Source of the DNA: Glandiceps talaboti | Lineage: Eukaryota; Hemichordata; Enteropneusta; Spengelidae | NCBI RefSeq assembly: GCF_964340395.1 | Contig: NC_135549.1 | Location: forward strand, 21,426,842-21,490,841 | DNA length: 64,000 nucleotides | Direction of reading: 5' to 3' | In this document: positions 1 to 13,615 of the stretch, one piece after another | How the letters are laid out: each line of letters starts with the position of its first letter | How positions within the stretch are numbered: position 1 is the first letter of the stretch | Translations under genes and position numbers: made by a program | The notes under the pieces: model-generated | Seen by the model: only the letters and a program-made list of their open reading frames with translations | Databases searched by the model: none | Told to the model about the DNA's origin: nothing

Positions 1-434
1 CTTCCTGTAATCTCTAGAGGATTGACTTCTTGATTTTTTGTACAGTAATCTACTGTCTCCTTGACAACATCTACAATAGATGGCACTTCAGTCTCTTTTT
101 CTTGTACATCATTGTGTACAACTGGTACAAGAGTCCTTCCACTCCATCATTGCTGTCAGTTATTGGTTGGCTACCCTTTCATTTCTAAATATATCCTCCC
201 CTCACCCCCAACACTGTTGGTTACCAGGAACTCTTTCCCACTATCTACATGTACAGCACCAACTTGTTCTAGGGATTCAGTAACATCTCAGTCACGTACC
301 TGCAATGTATAATAAAAGAGTTTTTGTCAAAGACATAGTCCCCAACTTTTTAACTTACAATTCATACTTTGAATCTGTATGGTCTTTACAATGAAGGTTG
401 ATCCTACAATATTGAGTCAGATGTGCATTATTAG
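1..434. other. No gene seen
   Basis: No coding region, RNA gene or clear repeat is visible. The short open frames here lack any recognisable protein features. Confidence 0.5.
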
Positions 435-768
435 TACTTCACCTATTCACCACATCATTTCCAAGAAACAGAAAGTTAACTTCGTGCTGTTCTAGGGTTT
501 CATTTCCTATGGGGCATGAGCTTCTTGGTGGCCAGCTAATTTAAAAGTGTATTAGTATAGATGTACATTGAATGTTCATGAGTATTCATCTACAGGAAAA
601 GAATGCCCATTCCCTGCAGATGAATAGACATGAATATCAATGAGCAACTAATGCACATTTAAATGAGCTGAATACCAAGAAGCCCATGCCCCCATAGGAA
701 ATGAAGCCCTAAAACTGAACAACTTCATCTTCTGTTTCTCGGAAATGATGCATAATGTAGCTGAAGTA
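435..768. repeat. Foldback (inverted-repeat) element, about 334 bp
   Basis: The left half reads as the reverse complement of the right half almost end to end. Examples are CATTTCCTATGGGG-CATG on the left against its complement CATG-CCCCCATAGGAAATG on the right, and the outer ends ACTTCA and TGAAGT. The centre lies near 601. Arms are diverged but co-linear, as in an old foldback MITE. No target duplication is clear. Confidence 0.75.
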
Positions 769-1011
769 AAACCATATTATTGTAATGAAGCTCTGAAACC
801 TATATTTCATGAAAATATCTGTATTTCCTGGAGTTACATCGTCCTTTAAACAAATCGGCACATCTATGTCATCTATTAAACATAGCATTTTTAACTTGTC
901 TATTTGTCCTTGAAGATGAAGGTCAAGGTAAAGGTGTCATTAGAAGCTTGTTACTGATAACATGGGTGTAAACACTAAGTTAAATAACTGAATGATTTTT
1001 CTTTCCATTGC

Positions 1012-1048
1012 TATATACTATACGAAAAGTCAAATTTACCCACCGGGT
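1012..1048. repeat. Single terminal repeat of the CGAAAAGTC family
   Basis: It carries ACTATACGAAAAGTC followed by AAATTTACCC. The same sequence, in either orientation, ends the element at 2221-2477 and recurs near 17,958-18,015. It is probably a truncated MITE copy. Confidence 0.6.
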
Positions 1049-1274
1049 AAGAAACCGTTTGTCGCACTTGTCGAGATGATCGACCAAGACCAAAGCCCAA
1101 CGCTAAAAACTTTGAGCTACTTGTGCATTATAACTTTTATATATAAATCATGTGATCTACCAAGCTGATGAAAAGTTCCTGTCATTTATAGAATGTGATA
1201 CAACTCGTTGTAGGTGTACTTCCCCTTCATATGATAAAAGAAATACTTCATATGATAAAAGAATCTACACCATC

Positions 1275-1324
1275 GCTATAGCCATAGACCCTCCACCCTC
1301 CTTGGTGGAGGGTCTAGCTATAGC
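1275..1324. repeat. Hairpin, stem about 21 bp
   Basis: Left arm GCTATAGC-CATAGACCCTCCACC pairs with the right arm GGTGGAGGGTC-TAGCTATAGC around a short loop. A two-base bulge lies in the left arm. Confidence 0.7.
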
Positions 1325-1420
1325 CTATAGATACAATCTCAGATCACTAGTCGTCTGAGATACAATACAACAGCAGTAATTGCAAGCAAGGTAGATTTGA
1401 ATATTCATGTGGTTACTACG

Positions 1421-1460
1421 GTTGAACCATAGACCCTACATGAAAGGTCTATGGTTGAAC
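1421..1460. repeat. Hairpin sharing the CCATAGACC core
   Basis: AACCATAGACC (1425-1435) pairs perfectly with GGTCTATGGTT (1446-1456) across a 10-base loop. The outer bases also pair apart from one mismatch. The CCATAGACC core also occurs in the hairpin about 150 bp upstream. Confidence 0.7.
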
Positions 1461-1655
1461 TCATAAATATATTCTGAATCAATGCAAATGTATTCAAATC
1501 TCTGCCGCCTCGCAATCTGAACTATTTCATAATCCGAGTCAGGCTTGATAATCTAATTTTTAGCAAGGTGTTACAGGGATTATAACTAACATTGTTTGAA
1601 AGAAATACATGGGTTTAAAAACGATTTTTTTGTCATTTATTCTTGCATATTTTGT

Positions 1656-1733
1656 GATTGATTAATTGATTGATTGATTGATTGATTGATTGTTTGTTTG
1701 TTTGGTTGTTTGTTTGTTTGTTTGTTTGTTTGT
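1656..1733. repeat. Compound (TTGA)n-(TTTG)n microsatellite
   Basis: Tandem GATT units pass into tandem TTTG units with one interruption. Confidence 0.9.
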
Positions 1734-2220
1734 AGCACGTTTCCTGTGCTCCCTCCCATCTAAGAAAACCCATCGGCATTAATCATACGATATACTACCT
1801 ATCATACATTGAATAGCATAACATCTTCCTTTATGTAGTATACACGTTGAAATAATAATGTTAACTATTCTGCTTACTTTGTTCAAGAAAATTCAAACCA
1901 TTCTAACTTAAAATCACGAAGAACAAAATCAGAGGTCACCATGTAAATTTGTTAAAACATTATTCTAACAAATTTCAGTGAATAGACTGTGGTTGTCTGA
2001 TCGAAAACTAAGACTACAGTTACGAACTAATTCAGTTTTAATATGGCGACAGATTCGGAATCAAGGTTTCGCTCAAGTTTTAAACTTGCCACTACACTAC
2101 ATACAGATAAAATTGACCATTATTTAACGTCTTTTTTTATGAAGGAGGTCCGCTAGTTCCATGCATATGTTAACCCTAGCTTTCAAACGAAACTTTGTGG
2201 GTGTATAGAATGTACGTACA
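1734..2220. other. No gene seen
   Basis: Nothing coding or repetitive is recognisable here. Confidence 0.45.
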
Positions 2221-2477
2221 CACTACACGAAAAGTCATATTTGACCATGTCTTTCCGAAGGGTTAAATCTTGGGTAGAGGATGTGTAAATGTGGTGAGTA
2301 TGAAACGAAGTTCCACCTTTGACTTAATTTCTCCCGGTGATCTCTCACCTGGGGGTTGTAGACAGTCAAAAGTGGCACTGTGTCTCGTACTACCCCTTGA
2401 CAGAGTTGGTGGGTAGGTGGGTCACAGGTAGGATAAATTTTGGGTAAAGATGGGTAAATTGGACTTTTCGTATATAG
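2221..2477. repeat. Small element with inverted ends (CGAAAAGTC MITE family)
   Basis: Left end ACGAAAAGTCATATTTGACC (about 2227-2246) and right end GGGTAAATTGGACTTTTCGT (2452-2471) are inverted copies with a few mismatches. They enclose about 200 bp of non-coding DNA. Open frames that cross it on the minus strand are low-complexity and not genes. Confidence 0.65.
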
Positions 2478-2483
2478 AAAAGC

Positions 2484-2566
2484 CCCCCCCCAAAAAAAAA
2501 AAAAAAAAAAACCCAACAACAACAAACAAACAAACAAAACAACAACAACAACAACAACAACAACAC
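2484..2566. repeat. C-run, A-run and (AAC)n low-complexity tract
   Basis: A run of C, then about 20 A, then AAC and AAAC units. Confidence 0.9.
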
Positions 2567-2699
2567 ACCAAACAAACTTGTAAATACTCAAGACTCCCTT
2601 ATTTCCAAATGAATCCATGGTCTATATGTAGCTGTTATCCTGCAATTTATGTCGAGGCTATACGGCATTGACTTGAATTTAGTCCTCTGTAATCCAATT

Positions 2700-3130
2700 C
2701 GTTAGATTAGAATAGTACTATGCATGGGCTATCAAAATAACCAATAATATTAATTTTGATGTGATTTCGAGGATGTAATTTTCCACTCACCTACATTTAT
2801 TGGTTGATAGGAACAGAAAGATACAAGCTTTTCATTCTTTTTACAGGTATAAGCAGAACGCAGAGCGTTTGTCCAGTATCCATAGAGACAGACTCACGTC
2901 ACCTGGTGATACAGCCACATGTATTTTGGATTGAACACGTCACCAAACATGGCGGACAACATCTACGATCACAGGCTGGAAATGTGAACTTTGTTCAGTA
3001 TTATTTAATTGATGTTATTCTGTTTTTTTGTTCTTGTGATATTTATAGTCGTTAAATGCGTCAGAAAGATGTGTTTGAGCATATGCATATGGTTATGGGT
3101 TCTTTAAATCAACTTGAAGCAAAGGCTAAT
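2700..3130 (+). pseudogene. Decayed terminal exon of a UDP-glycosyltransferase
   Basis: After an intact TTACAG acceptor, a sequence starting at 2847 matches the last exon of the three UGT genes in this window (frame fragments YKQNAERLSSIHRDR, then FWIEHVTKHGGQHLRSQAG, then NFVQYYLIDV). Relative to UGT-1 it has a 4-base insertion near 2917-2924 and an extra T in the membrane-segment T-run near 3026, so the frame breaks twice. The tail to about 3127 follows the UGT-1 C-terminal coding sequence but has lost its stop. Upstream DNA (about 2720-2785) resembles intron 3 of UGT-2 and UGT-3, so more than an exon was copied. Exons 1 to 3 are absent. It is a relic of a fourth paralogue. Confidence 0.85.
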
Positions 3131-3677
3131 TTGCGTATATAGTAATCCTTGTCTAGTACCCTCTCGCTTGATTGGCTAGAGTAATCTGTTCACCTATCTA
3201 GCATTCTATCTTTGTTCGTAGTTATTAGTGACCACATTTCATGTCGATAACATCTCGAGTGCTAGTAACTGACACTGGTCCCTTGGGAGAATAATAGTTA
3301 CTGGGAAAGTTGACTACATTTTCCTTCCCATAATTTGAAATTAATGAAAAATTCAAAATTTTTGAAGATTATGAGGCTAGGAATTGGAAATACATTCTTA
3401 TTTACAGACGGACCTTAATTATGAATGTCCTCAAACTTTAATAAATACATGCACTGGACTGTGAGAAAGGAGTAAATAGAATACATGAGGAATGTCACCG
3501 TGTGTCTTCGAGTGTTTACTTTGTGAAGTTTAAGAATATTTATCATTCAATACTGCGAAATCTCTCCTTTTGAAAAGACACGCATATGTATAAATGTCAT
3601 GGTCACCAGTGGGGGCGCTTTGCTATGGTGTAGTTTGAATGACCTCGCTATTATAAAGATACACACACTATAAGAAA
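3131..3677. other. Upstream region of UGT-1
   Basis: Non-coding. A TATAAAG lies at 3652-3658, only about 20 bp before the UGT-1 start codon, which is too close for a normal TATA-driven 5' UTR. I do not call a promoter. Confidence 0.4.
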
Positions 3678-6600
3678 ATGAGAACTCTGACAGGGTCACT
3701 ACATATCTTCGCGCTATGCTATCTTCACCTTACATTTTTGCCGATTACAGTAGTGTCATTTAACATACTTGTTGTCCCGAAAATGAGTACGGGAAGCACT
3801 ATCATGTACATGAAGAAAATCGGTTGTCATTTGGCTGATCATGGACACAAGGTCACACTCTTGGTCAACAGTGCCATTTATGACTCGCATAGTAAAATGG
3901 CTGACGGTACAACGTTCAATGTAGAAACGTATACGTATTACAAGGTCAGTGACAGAACTGCGACACTGAGCGATAAGTTTAAGAAGTATCTGAATGGCAG
4001 TGCTTCATGGATGGATTGGTTACACGTTTGGACGACATATATACCAGAATGCGACCATCTTCTCGGTGACCGAGTCCTCCTGAGTAAACTTAAGAAATCC
4101 AACTTTGACTTGGTAGTGGCTAATGGTAATGCAGTTGTAATGTGTCCTGTGTTGTTAGCGCATCGTTTATCGTTACCATTTGTGTTGGTTAGTAGCAATA
4201 GAATCGATCCAACACTGGATGGCGATATGTATAACATTCCCAGCAATCCAGCATATGTTCCAGCGACCGGAAGTGGTCTGACTTCACAAATGTCATTTCT
4301 CCAAAGACTCGAAAATGTTGGACAATACGTATTCTGGTATATACTTTACAATTTATACATGTTACCTCACTATAGAAACTTACAGTACAAATACAATATT
4401 CGACCTGATTTGACCTTGCATGAAATTATGGAGGCTGCAGAACTGTTCATTTTCAATACAGATTTCGCATTTGATTATCCACGTCCGTTAATGCCCAATG
4501 TAATATTGATTGGTGGAATGATGGCAGGTCCCGCAGCACCTCTTGAGAAGGTAGGTCATATATATTTACATGTACAGACCTTTCCACGAAAACATATTAA
4601 TTTCGGATGCACTTCCTTGCCCATTGCCAGAAATCAAACTGGTTAACTTATAGGGATGAGCAATTGGTATCTTTTCTTGGAATTTGTATTGAATCTTAAA
4701 ATCAAATGTAATAGTAAATACCAAAGCGACGTCGGTGAAAATTTGGGATTCGCTTCCGAGAAATTGTTTGACTCACTTCACTACAATACTTTCAATTTTA
4801 CAATTTTACAGAAATTTTGTGTTTTAATTAACAACGCAATTGCAAAATATACTATCAAATAATTGTTTAATCCGTAAACCAATCAATCAATAAATAAATA
4901 ATCTATGTACCGATTTCTTAAAATATGTATTTAATGACTGAATAATGACTGAAACAAAATAGACGATCTGTAGCTTTTTTTAGACCAAAAGTGGGAGGTA
5001 TATTTTCTTAGAATATGATGCAATGTCCAAGTTCTTTCAAACCTGGCACAAACGTAATATATAATATGATACATTAGCACACATCACTTTGTTTCACGAG
5101 ATAAGAAAATTTGACCTCATATTATCAAGTGCAATGCTTTTTGAGACATTGACCTTGTTCTTGTCATTCGAGGTTAATTATCATAATCAACCCATTTCTT
5201 GCACACCACAGACACCTTTGCTGCCAATTTCTTTTAAATATTTTTTTGCATGTAATACAGAATTGAATAACGACAAAAGCATCACTTTTGTTGATCACGT
5301 CATATTGTACTGACTGGCAGTCATACTTGTCCTTACAAATCAATACATAGCTCAAAAACTAAAATACACAGAAAATCTATTCACCCAAGCTTTCTTTGAA
5401 CATCACCTTCAGGGTCATGTATAAAACTCAAGCAATTTCTTACATATCACAGATACTGGTTTTTTATTGATTTTTTTTCATTAAACGTTTTTATTTATTA
5501 CAATTTTGGCATAGCAATAACTAGGGAAACACATGCATGCATTTATTTCACCCATTAGTCATACAGAAATAGTGTTTATGAGTCTGAGTTAAAGACTTTT
5601 TAATTTTTAGAATGCAACACATGATTCCATCAAATGTTGCCTTCCTTCCTTCCTTCCAGTTGATTTCTTCACAATTATCTCTATTTGCTTAAAGCTCTTT
5701 TGTCTATTTTGGTACCACTCAGGATTTGGAAGAATTTATGCAATCATCAGGTCATTATGGTGTGGTAATATTTTCATTGGGCTCAAATGTAAAGATGACA
5801 GGAACAGATAAAATGGCAGTGATGACATCAGTACTTGGTAGACTTCAACAAAAGGTCATCTTGCAATATCCAGGAGAGCCGCCAACGACCATTGGTAACA
5901 ATACTAAGGTGGTATCATGGCTTCCACAAAATGACTTACTTGGTGAGTGACAACGTCAGCGTTATTGGGGTCAAACCTGTTACTATAGTAACTGAATGAG
6001 ATGATTTTGATTTTGCACCCCTGATTGATTTTTCTGTAAAGAAATAGTTGAAGGTGGGAAATATTACAACTTTTCAGAATGCTTTTGTTTTCGTCCATAT
6101 CTTCTGAATACAATTAATGTAACATGTAATTGCTTCATGTGAAATATTTGCAACGATTGTTAAGGGAATTGATCAGTCAGTCCAACATGATGACGTCAGA
6201 CTTAACTAGAGCACAATTCATACTTTACTCTTAAACATATATATTCCATACTAAACCTTCATGTTTGATCTTATGCACGTGATATTTCGATGATAGAGAC
6301 CAATGACAAGCTAAAACATATATAGTGTGAATATAACCAACCCCAATCGAGAAGAAATATCTACTAAATGTAGATCCACGTAATTTTAATGACACTGTTA
6401 CCTTTAGTCACAGACGTTGAACTCTCCAACGTCTACGCTATAACCTTGACCATTATGTTCAAGGTCAAATGACTGACAATAACTCGAGAACTTGAATATT
6501 CATAGTTGCCAATCAAGTGACAGTGCATAGTAGGCATGGTAGGGGTGCAATGAATTGATACAACTGCAAGTTCTTTCAGTTGATTTCAGTTAACTTTCGA

Positions 6601-7389
6601 AGAACTGATTTAATTTCATCATGTATGTTAGGTCATCCTAAGACTAAGGCCATAATCTACCACGGTGGTTTGAATGGTGTGTATGAAGCCATCTACCACG
6701 GTGTACCAATAGTTGGAATACCCCTCTACATTGACCAATATGATAATATCCCGTGGATGGCTGATAAAGGTATGGCTGTGACTTTGGATGTGAAAACACT
6801 CACTGAAGACAAACTCTATGACGCTGTACTGAAAGTTGTTACGGATTCGAGGTACGTCTGTGAAACTATACATAATTACGTAGGGTACGCCTATCTCAGA
6901 AATATTTAAACAAGGTTGTTTGATCGAACTGGCCATGGTACACTGTCAAGTCGAGCCACGCATTGTACACATATCGTGCAGATATAAAGATACAAACTGT
7001 TCAGTGTATGTTTTCGATTTTCCTTTCATCCAATGGTGTCAAATTAATTACAATTAACGTTTTAACTCGGCGAATATACAACACATGGCATTTCTTTCTC
7101 TTCCAGGTATAAACAGAACGCAGAACGTTTGTCACGTATCCATAGAGACAGACCAATGTCACCTGGTGACACGGCTGTATTTTGGATTGAACACGTCATC
7201 AAACATGGCGGACAACATCTCCGATCACAGGCTGGGAATTTGAACTTTGTTCAGTATTACTTAATTGATGTTGTCCTGTTTTTTGTTCTTGTAATATTTG
7301 CAATCGTGTTATGCCTCAGAAAGATGTCTTTGAGCATGTGCAAATGGTTATTGGGTTCTTTAAATCGACTTAAAGCAAAGAGGGATTAA
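3678..7389 (+). CDS. UDP-glycosyltransferase, UGT-1 (four exons)
   Basis: Family 1 glycosyltransferases move a sugar from a UDP-sugar to small lipophilic acceptors in the endoplasmic reticulum lumen. Exons are 3678-4550, 5723-5942, 6632-6851 and 7107-7389 (phases 0, 1, 2), giving 531 aa, the usual UGT length. All splice sites are GT-AG. Residues 1-27 form a signal peptide. WLPQNDLLGHP and the donor-binding signature (YHGGLNGVYEAIYHG to DQYDN) cross the exon 2/3 junction near residue 365. A membrane helix lies near 490-512, followed by a basic tail ending KAKRD, which fits the KxKxx retrieval motif. Thr41 (in GSTI) and Asn149 (FDLVVAN) stand where family members carry the catalytic His and Asp. 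THGG is changed to YHGG. The first exon is the most diverged of the three genes. The substrate cannot be told, and loss of the dyad makes classical O-glucuronidation doubtful. Confidence 0.93.
4960..5460. repeat. Dispersed repeat in UGT-1 intron 1
   Basis: Blocks such as TTTCAAACCTGGCACAAA, ATATTATCA, GACATTGACCTTG and CACAGACACC line up in the same order with 25,955-26,470. A second partial copy (CACCTTCAGGGTCATG, then TATCACAGATAC) follows at about 5400-5460. The family is non-coding. Confidence 0.6.
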
Positions 7390-7598
7390 GGAAATTGACA
7401 ATCAGATCATTCGATTAACGGCACTCTTCTTAAATCTCTTCAGAAGATTGTTTCTGAGTTAAACTATGCGATGGAAAGGTTCGACTGGATGAATCACCAA
7501 GATAAACTCTTCGGTTGCCAGGTGTGAAAACCTGAATGCTTTCTGTGATCTCTGACCTGTAACTAGTATGAGTATTGTAATTATTGTAAGGTAAATTC

Positions 7599-7604
7599 AA
7601 TAAA
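7599..7604 (+). promoter_or_regulatory. Polyadenylation signal of UGT-1
   Basis: AATAAA lies 210 bp after the UGT-1 stop codon and is the first such hexamer downstream. Confidence 0.6.
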
Positions 7605-7684
7605 ATATATTTTGATATAATAACATAATATTGTGAAGTTATAGCTTGAATTTCTGTCTTCGTGTATTATAATACATGGTATAG

Positions 7685-8010
7685 CACAATACAATACAAT
7701 ACAATACAATACAATACAATACAATACCCATATCATACCATACCATATAGTACCATACAATACAATACAATACAATACAATACAATACAATACCCATATC
7801 ATACCATACCATATAGTACCATACAATACAATACAATACAATACAATACAATACAATACAATACAATACCCATATCATACAATACAATACAATACAATAC
7901 AATACAATACAATACAATACAATATAATACCCATACCATACCATACCATACAATACAATACAATATAATACATTACAATGCAATACAATACAATACAATA
8001 CAATACAATA
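7685..8010. repeat. (ACAAT)n satellite with a higher-order unit
   Basis: Pentamer ACAAT runs alternate with a block reading CCCATATCATACCATACCAT and, in two of the copies, ATAGTACC, so the array has a second, longer period. Long open frames on both strands are an effect of the pentamer. Confidence 0.92.
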
Positions 8011-8072
8011 TACTAACATTACATGACCTCACCTAGCTGGTGAGCATATATATTTCCATTGCCGACTACTCC

Positions 8073-8201
8073 TAGGTTGACTGGCCATGGGGGCACAGTC
8101 GTCGTTCAAATCTTGCCCAAACACTTTGGCCATTCAGAAACGAACGGCTGCGACGAAGCGTGAATCCAAGCAGTCCGCTCTAACCTTTCGACCACCATGA
8201 C
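8073..8201 (-). mobile_element. Truncated tRNA-derived SINE fragment
   Basis: GTTGACTGG, GCACAGTCGT-GTTCAAATCTTGCCCAA and CATTCAGAAACGAACGGC line up in order with 19,550-19,685, the head half of the SINE at 19,336-19,688. The promoter-like boxes are eroded. Confidence 0.65.
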
Positions 8202-8637
8202 CGAATATACCTACATTTGGCAAATTGGCATTGTACTGTATCCATTAAACTCCAAGCCTTGAAGGAATGGTGGGGATGGGGAGGGGGGGGGGCTACATAC
8301 ACAGAATTACCTTGGTGTCTTCAAGAGTCTATTTATGTAAAACAGTATAGATTTAAAATAAAGATAATGAAAGAACTTGACCCCAATACAAACACCAATA
8401 AGACCATGCGGCTTAGGCAAAGTAAAGCGTGTTTCTGATAACCCACCGTCGACCCTACACATTTTTAAACGTTTAAAACACAACAAATAAGACATATATT
8501 TCATCAAAGTATCGCAGAAGGGGCATTCTGACTGATCTTTCATTTGTTTTTGGGTCGAAGTAATTTTTTGTCAAAAATATGAACAATTAGACAGATGAAA
8601 ATGAAATACCGACCTACCTGCCCTATTTTATGAGGCC

Positions 8638-9760
8638 ATGTTACAAAGCTTGAAAATATTGTATTCTTATGGGGATCTCAATATCGATTTTGGTAAGCCA
8701 GATCATAATACAACGAATTCCAGATCCAGAACGGAGTGCTTTCTCCTGGAGCAATTAATCACACTCCCAACCAGGGTTTCAAATACGTCCATGTCACCAA
8801 TTGATCATATTTATACCAATATTAATACTTGTCACATCAATGCTGGAACAATCATTGCAGATATCTCTAGATCTGATCACTTTAAGTATTTTCGATCTTT
8901 GAAAACTGTAATATTCATTTGTCAATTTTACAGACTGTGTATTCAAGAGGGATTTCAAGAGTTATAATCGAAATAATATTGTTTCTGATCTTCGGAACGT
9001 TGACTGGAGTTGTGTATTAAAATAACAAAAGTAACGTTGAATCTGTTCAATTTTGAGCAATTTAATGATTTATTCACCCAGGTGTGCAATCACCATACTC
9101 CATTGACAGTCAAGACTGTCAAAACAAAGAAAACAAGGACTCCTTGGATAACGAAAGCCATTAAAAAAGTCAATTAACACTAGACATAAATTGTATACAA
9201 AAGTTATCTCCAGTCAGCATGACCCAGGTATAGTTTCTCATTACAAAACATATAGGAATACTCTCACAAGTGTTGTTAGAATTACTAATTATAAAAAGAG
9301 TTACTATGTAATTTATTTACGGTGAACCATGACAGGTTATGGAATGTAATCAATGATGTGCTTGGCAAGAAGACCTGCCCAGATAAATTACCAAACCACC
9401 CGAAGGTAAACATGAATGGAGGTGATTACATTATGACAGACCAAGCTGATGATGTCGAGAATTTAAATGACTTCTTTGTCAGCATAGGTAAAAAGAATGA
9501 CATCCCTGTCAAGATAAAATGTAATTCCTTATATCGTTTCAAACAAATCTTCAAGCAACATCTACTGGTGCAGTATAACTGATCAACTGTATATTTGTAA
9601 TTTTAATCATGTGTACATAATACATTATATATGTTGAGTCATATTGAGTACCTTGCTGTGTATTTCTGTTAATAGATATGTGAGTGGACAGGCTCAGACT
9701 AGCTGTAAGCTATTTCCTGACTCCACACTACCTACTTATATTTATTTGGGGTAAAAAATA
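8638..9760 (+). mobile_element. Internally deleted LINE: endonuclease domain joined to ORF2 end
   Basis: Frame 8638-8967 shows the C-terminal half of an APE-type endonuclease: GDLNIDF, then SPIDHIYTN, then SDHF. After several stops, 9322-9582 in the same frame reads LWNVINDVLGKK and DVENLNDFFVSIGKK, the linker before reverse transcriptase, then jumps to LYRFKQIFKQHLLVQ with a stop, which resembles the extreme C-terminus of CR1/jockey-type ORF2. The whole reverse transcriptase is missing. AT-rich sequence to about 9760 may be the 3' UTR. This is a dead element. The assignment to a LINE clade is inference. Confidence 0.7.
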
Positions 9761-9773
9761 AAATGGTGTAGTT

Positions 9774-11348
9774 TTGAAGAATTTATTTTTTATTTTGGTT
9801 TTAGAAACACTGTTATTTTCTATTAAATCTAATTCAGATATTAAGGGTATAAGGGTCCCAGGTTTTGAAGCCAAAGAATTTGCTTTTGCCGATGATCTGA
9901 CATGTTTTTTAGACTCTGTGGAGTCAGCCAACGTTCTGTTTAAAGTCCTTGGTAAGTTTGACGATATTTCAGGTTTAAAGATTAATATTGAGAAATGTGA
10001 AGCTGTCTGGCTTGGTAACTGGAACACCCGGAAGGACAGGCATTTTGGGGTCAGATGGCCCACCTCAACCATTAAAATTGTTGGTATACATTTTTCACAC
10101 AATAAAGCTGCTGCCCAATTGGAGAATCTAACAAAACCAACAGAAAATCTAAAAAATATATTAAAGCAATGGAAATGTAGAAAATTAAGTCTTATTGGAA
10201 AAATTCAAGTTATAAAAACATTAGCGCTCTCGAAACTGACCTATATTCTGATTAATACGACGATACCAAATGACATAATAAATGAAATACACAAATAAAT
10301 TTATGATTTTCTATGGGAGGGGAGGGATAGGGTTGCTAGAAAAGTTATGATTGGGGAGGTGGGCCATGGTGGTCTAAAAATGCCTGACCTTTTTCTTATG
10401 AAGAGTGCTCAAAGGATTCTTATACTTAAGCAATTATTTTGTAGTGATTGTATTCACCCTTGGAAAATGTTAGTACTTGATAAGATTAAGAACGTTGGGG
10501 GGCCGCTTTTATTGAAATGTAACTTTAAAAGAACGGCTTTTATCTGTGTACCTGACAGATTTCATCAGTGAGTGTCAGTGAGTGTTGGTCCGAAGTAAAT
10601 AACTTGGGGGATAAGGATCATGATCAGTTGATTTGGAATAATAAACACATCTTAGTAGATAGGAAGTCTGTGTTCTATGGCAAATTCCAGGAAGTGGGTT
10701 TTTCCTCTGTGTCGGATTTTTTTCATGGCCAATCGTTAGTTCCATGGCATATGTTTGAACAGAAGGGGTTGACTTTAAATCACAAACTGAAATGGATGGG
10801 ATTGATACATTTTTCTAAAAGCTAAGCAGTTAGGGCATTCAACTAACGATATCTATATTAATATTGGAAATGAAAGAATTTTGTTTGAGTCAATTTCAAA
10901 GACGGTTCTAAAGAGTAAACTTTTAGAAAATAGAATTGTTAAGCCAAACACTGAGGAAACCCTTGAGAAATGTTTAACTTTCACTGGCCTAAATTGGAAA
11001 AAGTTGTATGAGCTTAGTTTTAAAGTTTCCAATGAAAGTAAGTCAAGAAAATTCCAATTCAAGCTTTTACATAATATTCTTTATACAAATCAGCAACTTC
11101 ATCATTATAATCCAGCAAAGTACCCAAAATATCTTTGTGGGATTTGTCAAGAAGAACCAGAAACGTTGGAACACCTTTTTTTTAAATGTAAGGATACTAA
11201 GGCCCTGTGGGGCGAAGTTATCAATGTAATGGGTAATTCGCTAAGTTTGTCGTCATTTCCGTCTAAGCTATGTATGATTCTTGGTGACCCACAAGAAAGA
11301 ATGATTATAAATTTGTATGTACTTCTGAAGTATTTAGCTAACGAATAA
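9774..11348 (+). mobile_element. 5'-truncated LINE: reverse transcriptase end and zf-RVT
   Basis: The frame opens in the middle of the palm domain with the catalytic motif FADDLTCFL, then SGLKINIEKCEAVWLG, continues through thumb-like sequence (WKCRKLSLIGKIQVIKTLAL) and, from 10,881, ends with CGIC-x(8)-H-x(4)-C (CGICQEEPETLEHLFFKC), a zinc-knuckle tail typical of L1/Tx1-like LINEs. An in-frame TAA at 10,296-10,298 and frame changes near 10,568 and 10,830 show it is dead. It probably belongs to a different LINE type from the endonuclease fragment just upstream. Confidence 0.8.
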
Positions 11349-13495
<2,147 letters not shown>

Positions 13496-13501
13496 TTTAT
13501 T
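13496..13501 (-). promoter_or_regulatory. Candidate polyadenylation signal of UGT-2
   Basis: AATAAA on the minus strand, about 115 bp after the UGT-2 stop codon. Confidence 0.5.
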
Positions 13502-13615
13502 TTTTGGAAAGTATACAACAGGCCGACTAAAAACACATATCACCTCAGGTCGTTATATTATAGATGTCAAATTAAGCATCAAACGAGGAGTGTCGAACGT
13601 GCAGTCGGCATTTTC

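Larger units (their letters stand above)
769..1655. other. Non-coding stretch with two hairpins and a repeat end
   Basis: No gene is visible. The stretch holds a single copy of a dispersed repeat end (about 1012-1048) and two hairpins (1275-1324 and 1421-1460), listed separately. Confidence 0.5.

Noticed and set aside
2235-2618. 127-codon minus-strand frame with polyphenylalanine
   Set aside because: Crosses a MITE and an A-run, with no recognisable protein features.
7581-8036. Frames of 91-126 codons on both strands
   Set aside because: Pure translation of the ACAAT satellite.
8307-8543. 78-codon minus-strand frame
   Set aside because: Overlaps a G-run. No start context, homology or splice partner.
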